From contig JAOUHE010000031.1 of the NCBI GenBank assembly GCA_029865285.1, forward strand, positions 1 to 13,962: a DNA stretch of 13,962 nt, in the 5' to 3' direction. Position 1 is the first letter of the stretch. Each line of letters opens with the position of its first letter. The notes under the pieces were generated by a model. That model was not told the origin of the DNA, did not search any database, and was given only the letters and a program-made list of their open reading frames with translations. This document shows positions 1 through 6,767 of the stretch, piece after piece. Position numbers and translations under genes: made by a program. The stretch comes from Chloroflexota bacterium (GTDB lineage: Bacteria; Chloroflexota; Limnocylindria; QHBO01).

Positions 1-1
1 T

Positions 2-916
2 CGCGAGTTCTTCGGGGCCGACCACGCCTTCCTGCCGCGGGCCGAGCTGCTCACCTTCGAGGAGATCACGCGGCTGGTGCGGGTCTTCACGCGGCTGGGG
101 GTCGAGAAGGTGCGGCTCACCGGCGGCGAGCCGTTGGTCCGGCGAGGCCTGCCCGATCTCGTGGCGCAACTGGCCGCCATCCCCACTGTGCGCGACCTGA
201 CCCTGACCACCAACGGTGTCTTGCTCACCCAGCACGCGGCCGCCCTGGCCGCAAGGGGCCTGCGGCGGGTGACCGTCAGCCTCGACGCCGATGACGATGA
301 GACCTTCATGCGCATGAACGATGTCGGCGTACCCGTCGCCCGCGTCCTGGCCGGGATCGACGCGGCGGAGACGGCTGGCCTCGGCCCGATCAAGGTGAAC
401 ATGGTGGTGAAGCGCGGCTGGAACGAGCATGCCGTGCTTCCGATGGCCCGTCGCTTCCGCGGGACGGGGCACGTGTTGCGTCTTATCGAGTACATGGACG
501 TCGGCAGCTCGAACGGCTGGCGGCTCGACGAAGTGGTGACGGCTGCCGAGATTCTTGCCATGGTGGGTGCTGACTTCCCGCTGGAGCCGATCCCCCCCGC
601 GCACGCCGGCGAGGTAGCGGAGCGGTACCGCTACGTCGATGGCGCAGGCGAGATCGGGGTGATCGCGTCGGTCAGTCGCCCGTTCTGTGGAGCGTGCTCG
701 CGCGCGCGCGTCTCCGCCGATGGACAGCTGTACACCTGCCTCTTCGCCACGAGTGGGCATGACCTGAGGGCCATGCTGCGCGACGGCGCGACAGATGCCG
801 ACGTAGAAGCCAATCTGCGGGCGATCTGGGGCGGACGGGTGGATCGCTATTCCGAACTCCGCTCGGCCGCGACCGTCGATCTGCCCAAGGTCGAGATGAG
901 CTACATCGGCGGGTAG
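2..916 (+). CDS. moaA: GTP 3',8-cyclase MoaA (5' end outside window)
   Basis: This is the C-terminal 304 residues of MoaA, the radical-SAM enzyme that turns GTP into the cyclic intermediate of molybdopterin synthesis in the cytoplasm. The frame is open from base 2, so the GTG at 77 is internal and not the start; residues before it (FLPRAELLTFEEI) match the MoaA region just after the radical-SAM cluster. The N-terminal CX3CX2C itself lies off the left edge. Visible are KVRLTGGEPLVR (SAM-binding GGEP), a TTNG motif, the second [4Fe-4S] site as FCGAC plus a third Cys 13 residues on (CX2CX13C), and the C-terminal Gly-Gly that MoaA needs for catalysis. It ends 24 bp before the end of the convergent DUF6457 gene. 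The call is firm; only the start is missing. Confidence 0.95.
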   Translation, partial: REFFGADHAFLPRAELLTFEEITRLVRVFTRLGVEKVRLTGGEPLVRRGLPDLVAQLAAIPTVRDLTLTTNGVLLTQHAAALAARGLRRVTVSLDADDDETFMRMNDVGVPVARVLAGIDAAETAGLGPIKVNMVVKRGWNEHAVLPMARRFRGTGHVLRLIEYMDVGSSNGWRLDEVVTAAEILAMVGADFPLEPIPPAHAGEVAERYRYVDGAGEIGVIASVSRPFCGACSRARVSADGQLYTCLFATSGHDLRAMLRDGATDADVEANLRAIWGGRVDRYSELRSAATVDLPKVEMSYIGG

Positions 917-918
917 TG

Positions 919-935
919 GCGCGAGCCGGCCGCGC
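919..935. terminator. small hairpin between convergent moaA and DUF6457 gene
   Basis: GCGCG (919-923) and CGCGC (931-935) can pair around a 7-base loop in the 24-bp gap between two convergent stop codons. The position suits a bidirectional terminator, but there is no T-run on either side and five G/C pairs arise easily in GC-rich DNA. Weak call. Confidence 0.25.
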
Positions 936-940
936 GAGTG

Positions 941-1201
941 TCAGTCGCGATCGAGACGAGTTGCGATCGCGCCTATCCGCGCAGCCCACTCCTCGCTCGG
1001 GGACCCGGCCAGGGCCAGGCCGAGCAGGAATGTGGTCAGCGGTGCGGCGATCCGTTCGCTGCGGTGCGCTGCCACTCGCGCCAGGTCGAGCAGCGCGCTG
1101 CGGTCGTCGGCGCTCAGCCCTGACCCCCCCATTTCCGGCAGTTCTGCCGCAAACCGGGCCAGCCAGGCGTCTACGCTCATGGCACCCGAGGAGTCATTCA
1201 T
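941..1201 (-). CDS. DUF6457 family protein, molybdopterin-gene associated
   Basis: An 86-residue soluble helical protein, sequence type WLARFAAEL..LDLARVAAHRSERIAAPLTTFLLGLA. This is the pattern I know as DUF6457, often annotated as a molybdopterin-guanine dinucleotide biosynthesis-associated protein in Actinobacteria and Chloroflexota. Its biochemical role is not established. The ATG at 1201 is chosen because AGAGAGGG lies 6-7 bases upstream on the minus strand; a second ATG seven codons later (1180) has no such site. The open frame continues further upstream, but that part is antisense to mobA and not coding. It is convergent with moaA and divergent from mobA, so it sits inside a molybdenum cofactor locus, which supports a Moco role by association only. 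Confidence 0.75.
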   Translation of the reverse strand: MNDSSGAMSVDAWLARFAAELPEMGGSGLSADDRSALLDLARVAAHRSERIAAPLTTFLLGLALAGSPSEEWAARIGAIATRLDRD

Positions 1202-1206
1202 GGCGG

Positions 1207-1239
1207 ACCCTCTCTTTCTGTCGTTCTCAAGGAGAGGGT
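1207..1239. promoter_or_regulatory. 8-bp inverted repeat in the divergent DUF6457-mobA intergenic region
   Basis: ACCCTCTC (1207-1214) and GAGAGGGT (1232-1239) form a perfect inverted repeat with a 17-bp spacer, in the middle of a 55-bp divergent gap. The left arm, read on the minus strand, is also the ribosome binding site of the DUF6457 gene. The right arm lies about 17 bases before the mobA ATG, which has its own AGAGGAG. It could be an operator for a dimeric regulator, an RNA hairpin, or coincidence of two Shine-Dalgarno-like sequences facing each other. Function is not shown. Confidence 0.35.
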
Positions 1240-1256
1240 ACTGCAGAGGAGAGCTC

Positions 1257-1844
1257 ATGCGAGTGGGTCTGACTGCGGCGGTCATTGCCGGCGGAGCAGG
1301 GCGACGGATGGGCAAGGACAAACGGGCCATGCTCGTTGACGGCGTCCCCCTGCTGGCGCGCTCCGTGTCTGCGGTCGCTGCGCTGGCCAGCGAGGTCGTG
1401 GTGGCGACGACCCGGAATCGTCCGCTGCCCATCGAGCTTCTGGGAGTCCGAATCGTCCATGACCGGGTCACTGACGGCGGCCCGCTGGCGGGCATCGAGG
1501 CGGCGCTGGCCGCGGCCACGCACGAGCTGGTGCTGGTGGTAGCCGGCGACATGCCGTGGCTCCAGGAGCCGCTACTGCGCCTGCTGGTCGATCGGGCGCG
1601 GGACGTTACCGAGGCCGATGCGGTCGCCATCGAGTCGAGTCGCGGAATGGAGCCGTTGCTCGCCGTCTACCGACCGGCAGCGCTCCGCGTCACCACGCGG
1701 CTCCTCGACCACCAGGAGCATCGGGTCGGTCGCCTCCTCGAGCTCCTGCACGCCAAGGGGATCCCCGAGCAGGAGTGGCGTCGGGTTGATCCGGATGCCC
1801 GCTCGCTGGCCAACGTCAATCGCCCGGAAGACCTGCCGTCCTGA
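1257..1844 (+). CDS. mobA: molybdenum cofactor guanylyltransferase MobA
   Basis: A 195-residue nucleotidyltransferase, the usual size for MobA, which transfers GMP from GTP to Mo-molybdopterin to make the guanine dinucleotide cofactor of DMSO-reductase family enzymes. The N-terminal signature AGGAGRRMGKDK (residues 11-22) contains the nucleotide-binding glycines and the conserved Lys22. GDMPWL (97-102) supplies the Mg-binding Asp98. MEPLLAVYR (131-139) and NVNRPEDL (187-193) are typical late motifs. The ATG at 1257 is preceded by AGAGGAG at 1246-1252, so it is preferred over upstream in-frame starts, which would overlap the DUF6457 gene. The product fits the need of the molybdoenzyme encoded just downstream. 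Confidence 0.93.
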   Translation: MRVGLTAAVIAGGAGRRMGKDKRAMLVDGVPLLARSVSAVAALASEVVVATTRNRPLPIELLGVRIVHDRVTDGGPLAGIEAALAAATHELVLVVAGDMPWLQEPLLRLLVDRARDVTEADAVAIESSRGMEPLLAVYRPAALRVTTRLLDHQEHRVGRLLELLHAKGIPEQEWRRVDPDARSLANVNRPEDLPS

Positions 1845-1866
1845 CGGTCACAAGAAGTTGAAGGTG

Positions 1867-1885
1867 GTCCCAAGAAGGCTGGGAC
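1867..1885 (+). terminator. possible hairpin after mobA
   Basis: GTCCCA (1867-1872) and TGGGAC (1880-1885) pair with a 7-base loop 22 bases after the mobA stop codon. There is no T-tract, so factor-independent termination is doubtful. The right arm overlaps the DosR-like box at 1881-1894, so the repeat may instead belong to the control region of the following operon. Confidence 0.3.
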
Positions 1886-1894
1886 ATTCGGCCC
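1881..1894. promoter_or_regulatory. DosR/NarL-type box upstream of the oxidoreductase operon
   Basis: GGGACATTCGGCCC matches 11 of 14 positions of the mycobacterial DosR core GGGACTWWAGTCCC, keeping the outer GGGAC and CCC. A less regular TAGG-N8-CCTA inverted repeat follows at 1894-1909. The 110-bp gap 1845-1954 is the only room for an operon promoter, and DosR/DevR-like regulators control anaerobic respiration in actinobacteria. No convincing -35 is seen; TACACC (1909-1914) is a possible -10, which would place the box over the -35 region. This is motif recognition by eye. Confidence 0.35.
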
Positions 1895-1954
1895 TAGGAC
1901 ACGGCCCCTACACCTTCGATGCTGACCGAAAGGATCGAAGGCGATGGAGGCGCC

Positions 1955-2722
1955 ATGGCCACAAGCCCCGTATCCCGTCGCGACCTCTTCAAGCGAGCCG
2001 GCGCAGGCGCGGTGGTAGGGGCGGCGATCGCCCACACCGCGGTCGCTGAGGCTACGGCCCCCGTCCGCAAGCACCATTGGGGGATGGTGATCGACACGCG
2101 GCGTTGCGTCGGCTGTGAGGCCTGCGTCATCGCCTGCAAGATCGAGAACAAGACGCCGCCGGGCGTCTTCTACACCGTGGTCACCAAGGAGCCGCTCGCA
2201 GGCTCGACTACTGGCAAGCCGGTCTTCATGACCAAGCCATGCTTCCACTGCGAGAATCCGCCGTGCATCCCGGTCTGCCCGGTCAATGCGACCTACAAGC
2301 GGAAGACCGACGGGATCGTGGTGGTCGACTACGACCGCTGCATCGGTTGCCGGTATTGCCTCGCTGCGTGCCCATACGGTGCTCGCTACGCGGACTTCGG
2401 AGACGAGTACGACCTGCTGCCAATGGCGGGTGAAAACGTTTCGCCCGAGTACAAGCAGTATCGGGAGCGCGTCCCCGGTCAGTCCCCCATCGGCAACGCA
2501 CGCAAGTGCCAGTTCTGCATGCACCTCCAGGACGAGCAGGGCACGTACGACCGCGAAGCGGGACGCTGGCCAGCCTGCGCCAAGACGTGCCCGGGCCACG
2601 CGATCATCTTCGGTGATCTTGACGACCCCGAGAGCGAGGTCGCCACGATCCTGCGTGAGCACAACGCCGTCCGCGTCAAGGAGGAGCTCGGCACCGAGCC
2701 CTCCGTCTACTACCTGCTCTGA
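1955..2722 (+). CDS. Tat-exported 4x[4Fe-4S] electron-transfer subunit (NrfC/PsrB/TtrB-like)
   Basis: A 255-residue iron-sulfur subunit that would carry electrons between a membrane quinone subunit and a molybdenum catalytic subunit on the outer face of the membrane. Sixteen cysteines form four cluster motifs: 51/54/57/61, 96/99/104/108, 129/132/135/139 and 185/188/208/212, the PsrB/TtrB/NrfC arrangement. The N terminus has a twin-arginine signal, SRRDLFK followed by an Ala/Gly-rich stretch ending near AVAEA (residue 32). The ATG at 1955 is chosen because GGAGG lies 4 bases upstream and the Tat motif then starts at residue 7; an in-frame ATG at 1919 lacks a ribosome binding site. It is first in a three-gene operon, 12 bp before the NrfD gene. 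Substrate-specific naming (psrB, ttrB, arrB, srdB) is not justified. Confidence 0.9.
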   Translation: MATSPVSRRDLFKRAGAGAVVGAAIAHTAVAEATAPVRKHHWGMVIDTRRCVGCEACVIACKIENKTPPGVFYTVVTKEPLAGSTTGKPVFMTKPCFHCENPPCIPVCPVNATYKRKTDGIVVVDYDRCIGCRYCLAACPYGARYADFGDEYDLLPMAGENVSPEYKQYRERVPGQSPIGNARKCQFCMHLQDEQGTYDREAGRWPACAKTCPGHAIIFGDLDDPESEVATILREHNAVRVKEELGTEPSVYYLL

Positions 2723-2734
2723 GGAGGCACGACG

Positions 2735-3970
2735 ATGACGCTCAAGCGCGCCTTCTGGGTGGTTGGGATCCTTGGGTTGATCCCATTTCTATGGGCTGTC
2801 TACGTCCGTTTCTTCGTCCATCCGGACGCCTCGAACCTTGGCTCGGTCGTTCCCTGGGGTCTCCACGTCGCCCAGTACATCTATTTCGTCGGCCTCTCGG
2901 CAGGATCCTTCCTGCTCTCCTCACTGGTGTACGTCTTCGGGATGAAGCGGTTCGAGCCGATCGGCCGGCTGGCCGTCTTCACGGCCATCGTCACCCTCCT
3001 GCTGGCGCTCCTGACGATCGGCCTCGACATCGGTCACATCGACCGGTTCTGGCACGTCTTCGTGTTCGTCAATCCGACCTCGCCGATGGCCTGGATGATC
3101 TGGCTCTACACCCTCTACCTGGTGCTGCTGATCGCGGAGTTCTGGTTCCTGATGCGCTCCGACCTGGTCATCGCCGGTCGCGTGCCGGGCATGCGGGGAT
3201 GGGTCTCGCGCGTGCTGTCGATCGGCAGCCGGGACACGAGTGAAGGCCGCATTACGCGCGACATGCGCTGGGTCCGCATCCTGGCAACGATCGGCGTCCC
3301 GCTCGCCGTCATGTTCCATGGCGGCGTGGGTGCCCTGTTCGGCGTCCTGGCTTCACGGCCGTTCTGGAACTCGGGCATGTTCCCGATCATCTTCCTGGTG
3401 TCAGCGCTGGCGTCCGGCGGGGCGCTGCTGGTCGTCGCCAGCGCAATCTTCCAGCAGGGGTGGAAGGCCCACCGGGCGATGATCCTGGACCTCGGCAAGA
3501 TCGTACTGGGGCTCCTGCTCCTCGACATCCTGTTCCAGATCTCCGAGGCGCTGATCGGCCTCTATGGGTCCGATCCCGGCTTCGTGGCCAGCTTCGAGCT
3601 GGTCGTGGCCGGTCCGTACTGGTACGTCTTCTGGTTCCTGCAGATCGGCGTGGGGTTTGTCGTACCGGTGATCCTGCTTGCAACTCCGTTCCGACGCGAC
3701 CCGCGCGCGGTCATCCTCGCCTGTGGCGCGGTGGTGATCGGGTTCGTGGGTGTGCGGTTGAACATCGTCATTCCCGGCCTCTCCCCCGAGGAGATCCGCG
3801 GCATCACGCAGTCCGTGACCGATCCGCGCATGGCGAGCTCGTACTTCCCTTCTGCGTGGGAATGGATCCTGTCATTCGGGATTGGGGCCGTCGGCCTGGT
3901 TCTCTTCGCGCTGGGCGACTACTTCTTGCCGATGACCAGACACCTGCCACCCACCGCCACACAGGACTGA
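2735..3970 (+). CDS. NrfD/PsrC-type integral membrane quinone subunit
   Basis: A 411-residue polytopic membrane protein of the NrfD/polysulfide reductase membrane subunit family, the anchor that exchanges electrons and protons with menaquinone or ubiquinone. About nine to ten hydrophobic spans can be seen, near residues 7-27, 42-66, 78-97, 116-140, 183-205, 215-240, 253-276, 290-317, 325-347 and 373-397. PWGLHVAQYIYFVGLSAGSF (40-59) is the characteristic first quinone-site-side segment, GLDIGHIDRFWH (96-107) and RLNIVIPGL (341-349) are also family-like. The ATG at 2735 follows GAGGAGG, which overlaps the TGA of the preceding gene's stop region. The catalytic gene begins 10 bp after its stop. 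Family assignment is secure; direction of electron flow is inferred as quinol to substrate. Confidence 0.9.
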   Translation: MTLKRAFWVVGILGLIPFLWAVYVRFFVHPDASNLGSVVPWGLHVAQYIYFVGLSAGSFLLSSLVYVFGMKRFEPIGRLAVFTAIVTLLLALLTIGLDIGHIDRFWHVFVFVNPTSPMAWMIWLYTLYLVLLIAEFWFLMRSDLVIAGRVPGMRGWVSRVLSIGSRDTSEGRITRDMRWVRILATIGVPLAVMFHGGVGALFGVLASRPFWNSGMFPIIFLVSALASGGALLVVASAIFQQGWKAHRAMILDLGKIVLGLLLLDILFQISEALIGLYGSDPGFVASFELVVAGPYWYVFWFLQIGVGFVVPVILLATPFRRDPRAVILACGAVVIGFVGVRLNIVIPGLSPEEIRGITQSVTDPRMASSYFPSAWEWILSFGIGAVGLVLFALGDYFLPMTRHLPPTATQD

Positions 3971-3980
3971 GGAGACGACG

Positions 3981-6647
3981 ATGGAACAGGACATCACCCG
4001 ACGCCGCTTCCTCAAGACGCTGTCCGCCGTCGGGGGCGGGGCGGCAGGCGCCACCGTTACGGCGGCCACGGCGGGGGTCGTTCGTGGCGCCGAGGGGCCA
4101 TCTCCAGGGTCGGCCGCCCTCGAGCGACGCTATGGTCGCGAGGCCGGCGAGTGGATCGCTTCGTGCTGCAACGCCTGCGGCGGACAGTGCGGGATCTTCG
4201 CACACGTGGTCGAGGGCAAGGTCGTCAAGATCGAGCCGAACCCGTGGAACCCGAACAACTACTCGAACATCTCAACCGACTTCTTCGACAACTTCGACCC
4301 GGCCATCGGCGTGCGGGATGGCTCGTCCATCTGCCCCAAGGGAAACGCCGCCATCTTCAGCCTGTACGACCCCGACCGGGTGGCCATGCCGCGAAAGCGA
4401 ACCAATCCCGAGAAGGGGGTCGATATCGACCCCGGTTGGCAGGAGATCAGCTGGAACCAGGCGGTGGAGGAGATAGGCGCCAAGCTGCGGACCATCCGCG
4501 ACGCCGGCCACCCGGAGGAGCTGCTGTGGTGGAGCGAGGACCACTCGTTCACCCATCCCCAGCAGGACTTCTGCGCGCTGTATGGCACGCCAAACTACTC
4601 GAATCACGCCAACCTGTGCGACGTCGCCCGCAAGGCCTCGTTCAAGATGGTTATGGGCGACGAGCGACCCCTGACCGACTTCGTCCAATCGAAGTACATC
4701 CTCCTGTTCGGCTGGAACCCGACCTCGGCCATCAAGTGGGTACACCTGCCGCGCATCATCACCAAGGCCCTCGAGAACGGGGCGCGCATGGTGGTGGTGG
4801 ATCCGAATCTGTCCGACACCGCGGCGAAGGCGCAGGAGTGGGTCCCCATCCGCCCGTCAACCGACGGAGCACTGGCGCTGGCCCTGGGGCACGTCATCGT
4901 GCGGGACAGGCTGTACGACGAGGCGTTCGTAAAGGACTGGGCGGTCGGATTCAACGAGTACCGCCGGCTGGTGGCGGACGCCACGCCAAAGTGGGCGGAA
5001 GAGATCACCTCCGTGCCCGCCAAGACGATCGAGCGGATCGCGCACGATCTCGCCACCACCAAGCCCGCGGTGGTTGACGTTTGGTCGGGACCGGGGCAGC
5101 ACAGCAACGGCGTGCAGGGTGGGCGCGCGATCGCGCTCCTGAACGCCCTGGTGGGTGCGATGGACCGCCCCGGCGGCATGATCATCCCCGATAAGCGCGG
5201 ATCGAAGTGGTCGCAGGCGTCGCCGGAGAAGCCGATCGAAGCGCCTCGCTTCGACGGGCTGAGCGATCTTCCGTGGGGCCATTCGTCAGGTGTCTATGGC
5301 CGCGGCTTCCAGCGTCTGCTTGATGGCTCGGGACCGTACACGCCAAAGGCAGGCATGTGCGTCTTTCAAAACCTGGTCATGTCCGGCCCGGGCTCAACCC
5401 ACGTCGCGGACGCCCTGAAGAAGCTCGAGATGTTCGTGGTGGTCGACACCAGTGAGAGCGAGACCGCACGCCTGGCTGACTACCTCATCCCCGGCACCCA
5501 CTTCCTCGAGCGGTACGACGTCAACAGCCACTGGGTCACCTGGTCAGCCGTCGGACTCCGTCAGCCGGTGGTCGGCGGCGAGAGCCAGGCCTCCAGCAAG
5601 TACGACTTCCGGGGCGGGATCTTCGGCCAGATGGCGGAGTACGAGTTCGTCGCCGCCCTGGGCCGCGAACTCGGCCTCAAGGACCGGGACGGCAATGACT
5701 TCTTCAGCATCGGCGCGATCTCGCGGGAACCGATCGTCAGCCTGACCGCCTGGTACGAGGAGCAGCTCTCGAACGAGCTGAAGACCGGCGCGCCAGGCAA
5801 GACGCTGGATGAGATGAAGGCGCTGCCGGGTGCGGTGTGGGTCGACGAGAAGGGCACGGCCTACGAGAAGTACGCCGCCGCCCTCAAGTCGAAGCTCGTC
5901 CTGGACGCGGACGGGACCGTGTGGGACAAGCCCGCTGACGACGCGAGCCGCAAGCAGGTGGCGATCGTGGTGGACGGGGTCCTCTTCGAAAAGCCTGAAG
6001 CGGACGGAGGAGTCGCCGTCGGGCGCATCATCGCGGATCAGGCCTGGTTCACCGACGGCGACAAGCTGCTCGACGGCCCGAAGCTCGAGGGCAAGAAGCC
6101 CAAGCAGATCGGCTACGCCATCGGAGGCACGGATCCACGTCGGGGCTTCTTCACCCCCTCAGGCAAGGTCGAGTTCGCCAACGCCAAGTTCGCCGATAAG
6201 AGCGATCTGACTGGCACACCGGTCGACCCGGTGCCGACCTACAAGCCGCGGGACTGGCAGCCGGACGCCGAGTACCCGCTCTACCTGATCAACTGGAAGG
6301 AGGCCAGCCACACCCACACGCGATCGCACAACAACCCGCTGCTCATGGCGATCCAGGGGTCGAATCCGCTCCGCATGAACACCGCCACGGCCCAGAAGCT
6401 GGGGCTCGCGGACGGCCAGGAGGTGGTGGTGGAATCGCAATACGGTTCGACCAGGGCGGTGCTGGCGGTGACCAACGCCATCCACCCCGAGGTTGTCGGA
6501 GCGCAGCATGGGTTCGGCCACCAGGCATTTGGCAAGGTCGCCCGAGGCAAGGGCTCAGCATTCGGTGACCTCAACCGGATGGCGTTTGATCCAATCTCCG
6601 GGCAGGCGACCCACAAGGAGATCTGCGTCCGAGTCCGGAAAGCCTGA
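3981..6647 (+). CDS. Tat-exported molybdopterin oxidoreductase catalytic subunit (PsrA/TtrA/ArrA/SrdA-like)
   Basis: An 888-residue DMSO-reductase family subunit expected to hold a bis-MGD molybdenum (or tungsten) centre and one [4Fe-4S] cluster, acting outside the cytoplasmic membrane. The N terminus has a twin-arginine motif TRRRFLK (residues 6-12) and an Ala/Gly-rich h-region to about residue 36. Cluster ligands are C63, C66, C70 and C118; the 47-residue gap before the last Cys is longer than in most relatives. C213 in NHANLCDVARK is the likely Mo ligand. GWNPTSA and VVDPNLSDTAAKA (272-284) are cofactor-binding loops, and the last 120 residues (from YPLYLINWKEASH) form the C-terminal molydop-binding domain. 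GAGGAG precedes the ATG at 3981. The B-C-A gene order matches that described for tetrathionate (ttrBCA) and Bacillus selenate (srdBCA) operons, but substrate remains unknown. No TorD-like chaperone gene is adjacent. Confidence 0.92.
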   Translation: MEQDITRRRFLKTLSAVGGGAAGATVTAATAGVVRGAEGPSPGSAALERRYGREAGEWIASCCNACGGQCGIFAHVVEGKVVKIEPNPWNPNNYSNISTDFFDNFDPAIGVRDGSSICPKGNAAIFSLYDPDRVAMPRKRTNPEKGVDIDPGWQEISWNQAVEEIGAKLRTIRDAGHPEELLWWSEDHSFTHPQQDFCALYGTPNYSNHANLCDVARKASFKMVMGDERPLTDFVQSKYILLFGWNPTSAIKWVHLPRIITKALENGARMVVVDPNLSDTAAKAQEWVPIRPSTDGALALALGHVIVRDRLYDEAFVKDWAVGFNEYRRLVADATPKWAEEITSVPAKTIERIAHDLATTKPAVVDVWSGPGQHSNGVQGGRAIALLNALVGAMDRPGGMIIPDKRGSKWSQASPEKPIEAPRFDGLSDLPWGHSSGVYGRGFQRLLDGSGPYTPKAGMCVFQNLVMSGPGSTHVADALKKLEMFVVVDTSESETARLADYLIPGTHFLERYDVNSHWVTWSAVGLRQPVVGGESQASSKYDFRGGIFGQMAEYEFVAALGRELGLKDRDGNDFFSIGAISREPIVSLTAWYEEQLSNELKTGAPGKTLDEMKALPGAVWVDEKGTAYEKYAAALKSKLVLDADGTVWDKPADDASRKQVAIVVDGVLFEKPEADGGVAVGRIIADQAWFTDGDKLLDGPKLEGKKPKQIGYAIGGTDPRRGFFTPSGKVEFANAKFADKSDLTGTPVDPVPTYKPRDWQPDAEYPLYLINWKEASHTHTRSHNNPLLMAIQGSNPLRMNTATAQKLGLADGQEVVVESQYGSTRAVLAVTNAIHPEVVGAQHGFGHQAFGKVARGKGSAFGDLNRMAFDPISGQATHKEICVRVRKA

Positions 6648-6665
6648 CCCGAGCTGCTCGACCGC

Positions 6666-6696
6666 GCGGCTCAACTCCACGGTGGAGATGAGCCGC
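6666..6696 (+). terminator. strong hairpin after the oxidoreductase operon
   Basis: GCGGCTCA (6666-6673) pairs with TGAGCCGC (6689-6696), then one A-A mismatch, then CTCCA pairs with TGGAG around a CGG loop: 13 base pairs in 31 nt. It starts 18 bases after the stop of the catalytic subunit gene. No T-run follows, so it is either a U-less terminator or a 3'-end stabiliser. A small second stem (CGGC 6699-6702, GCCG 6708-6711) comes right after. Confidence 0.55.
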
Positions 6697-6752
6697 AGCG
6701 GCGGGTAGCCGGACAGCCAAAGAAAGCCTAGCCACAGCGACCGCAGTCGGGC

Positions 6753-6758
6753 TATCCT
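6753..6758 (+). promoter_or_regulatory. -10 element TATCCT, leaderless start of the cyclase gene
   Basis: TATCCT lies 9 bases before the ATG at 6768, where a transcript would start at or just before the first codon. No Shine-Dalgarno sequence is present, which fits leaderless translation. No clear -35 hexamer is visible near 6729-6735. Confidence 0.4.
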
Positions 6759-6767
6759 GTCGCCCCA

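Noticed and set aside
1202..1630. Upstream extension of the DUF6457 frame to 229 residues
   Set aside because: The extra part is antisense to mobA, and a good ribosome binding site precedes the ATG at 1201.
1667..2662. 331-codon minus-strand open frame over the end of mobA and the iron-sulfur gene
   Set aside because: It overlaps two well-supported genes and shows no family motif; it is a mirror of their codon bias.
3460..5077. Long plus-strand alternative frames over the NrfD and catalytic subunit genes
   Set aside because: Their products are Arg/Pro/Ser-rich without motifs and they lie inside genes whose cofactor ligands are all intact.
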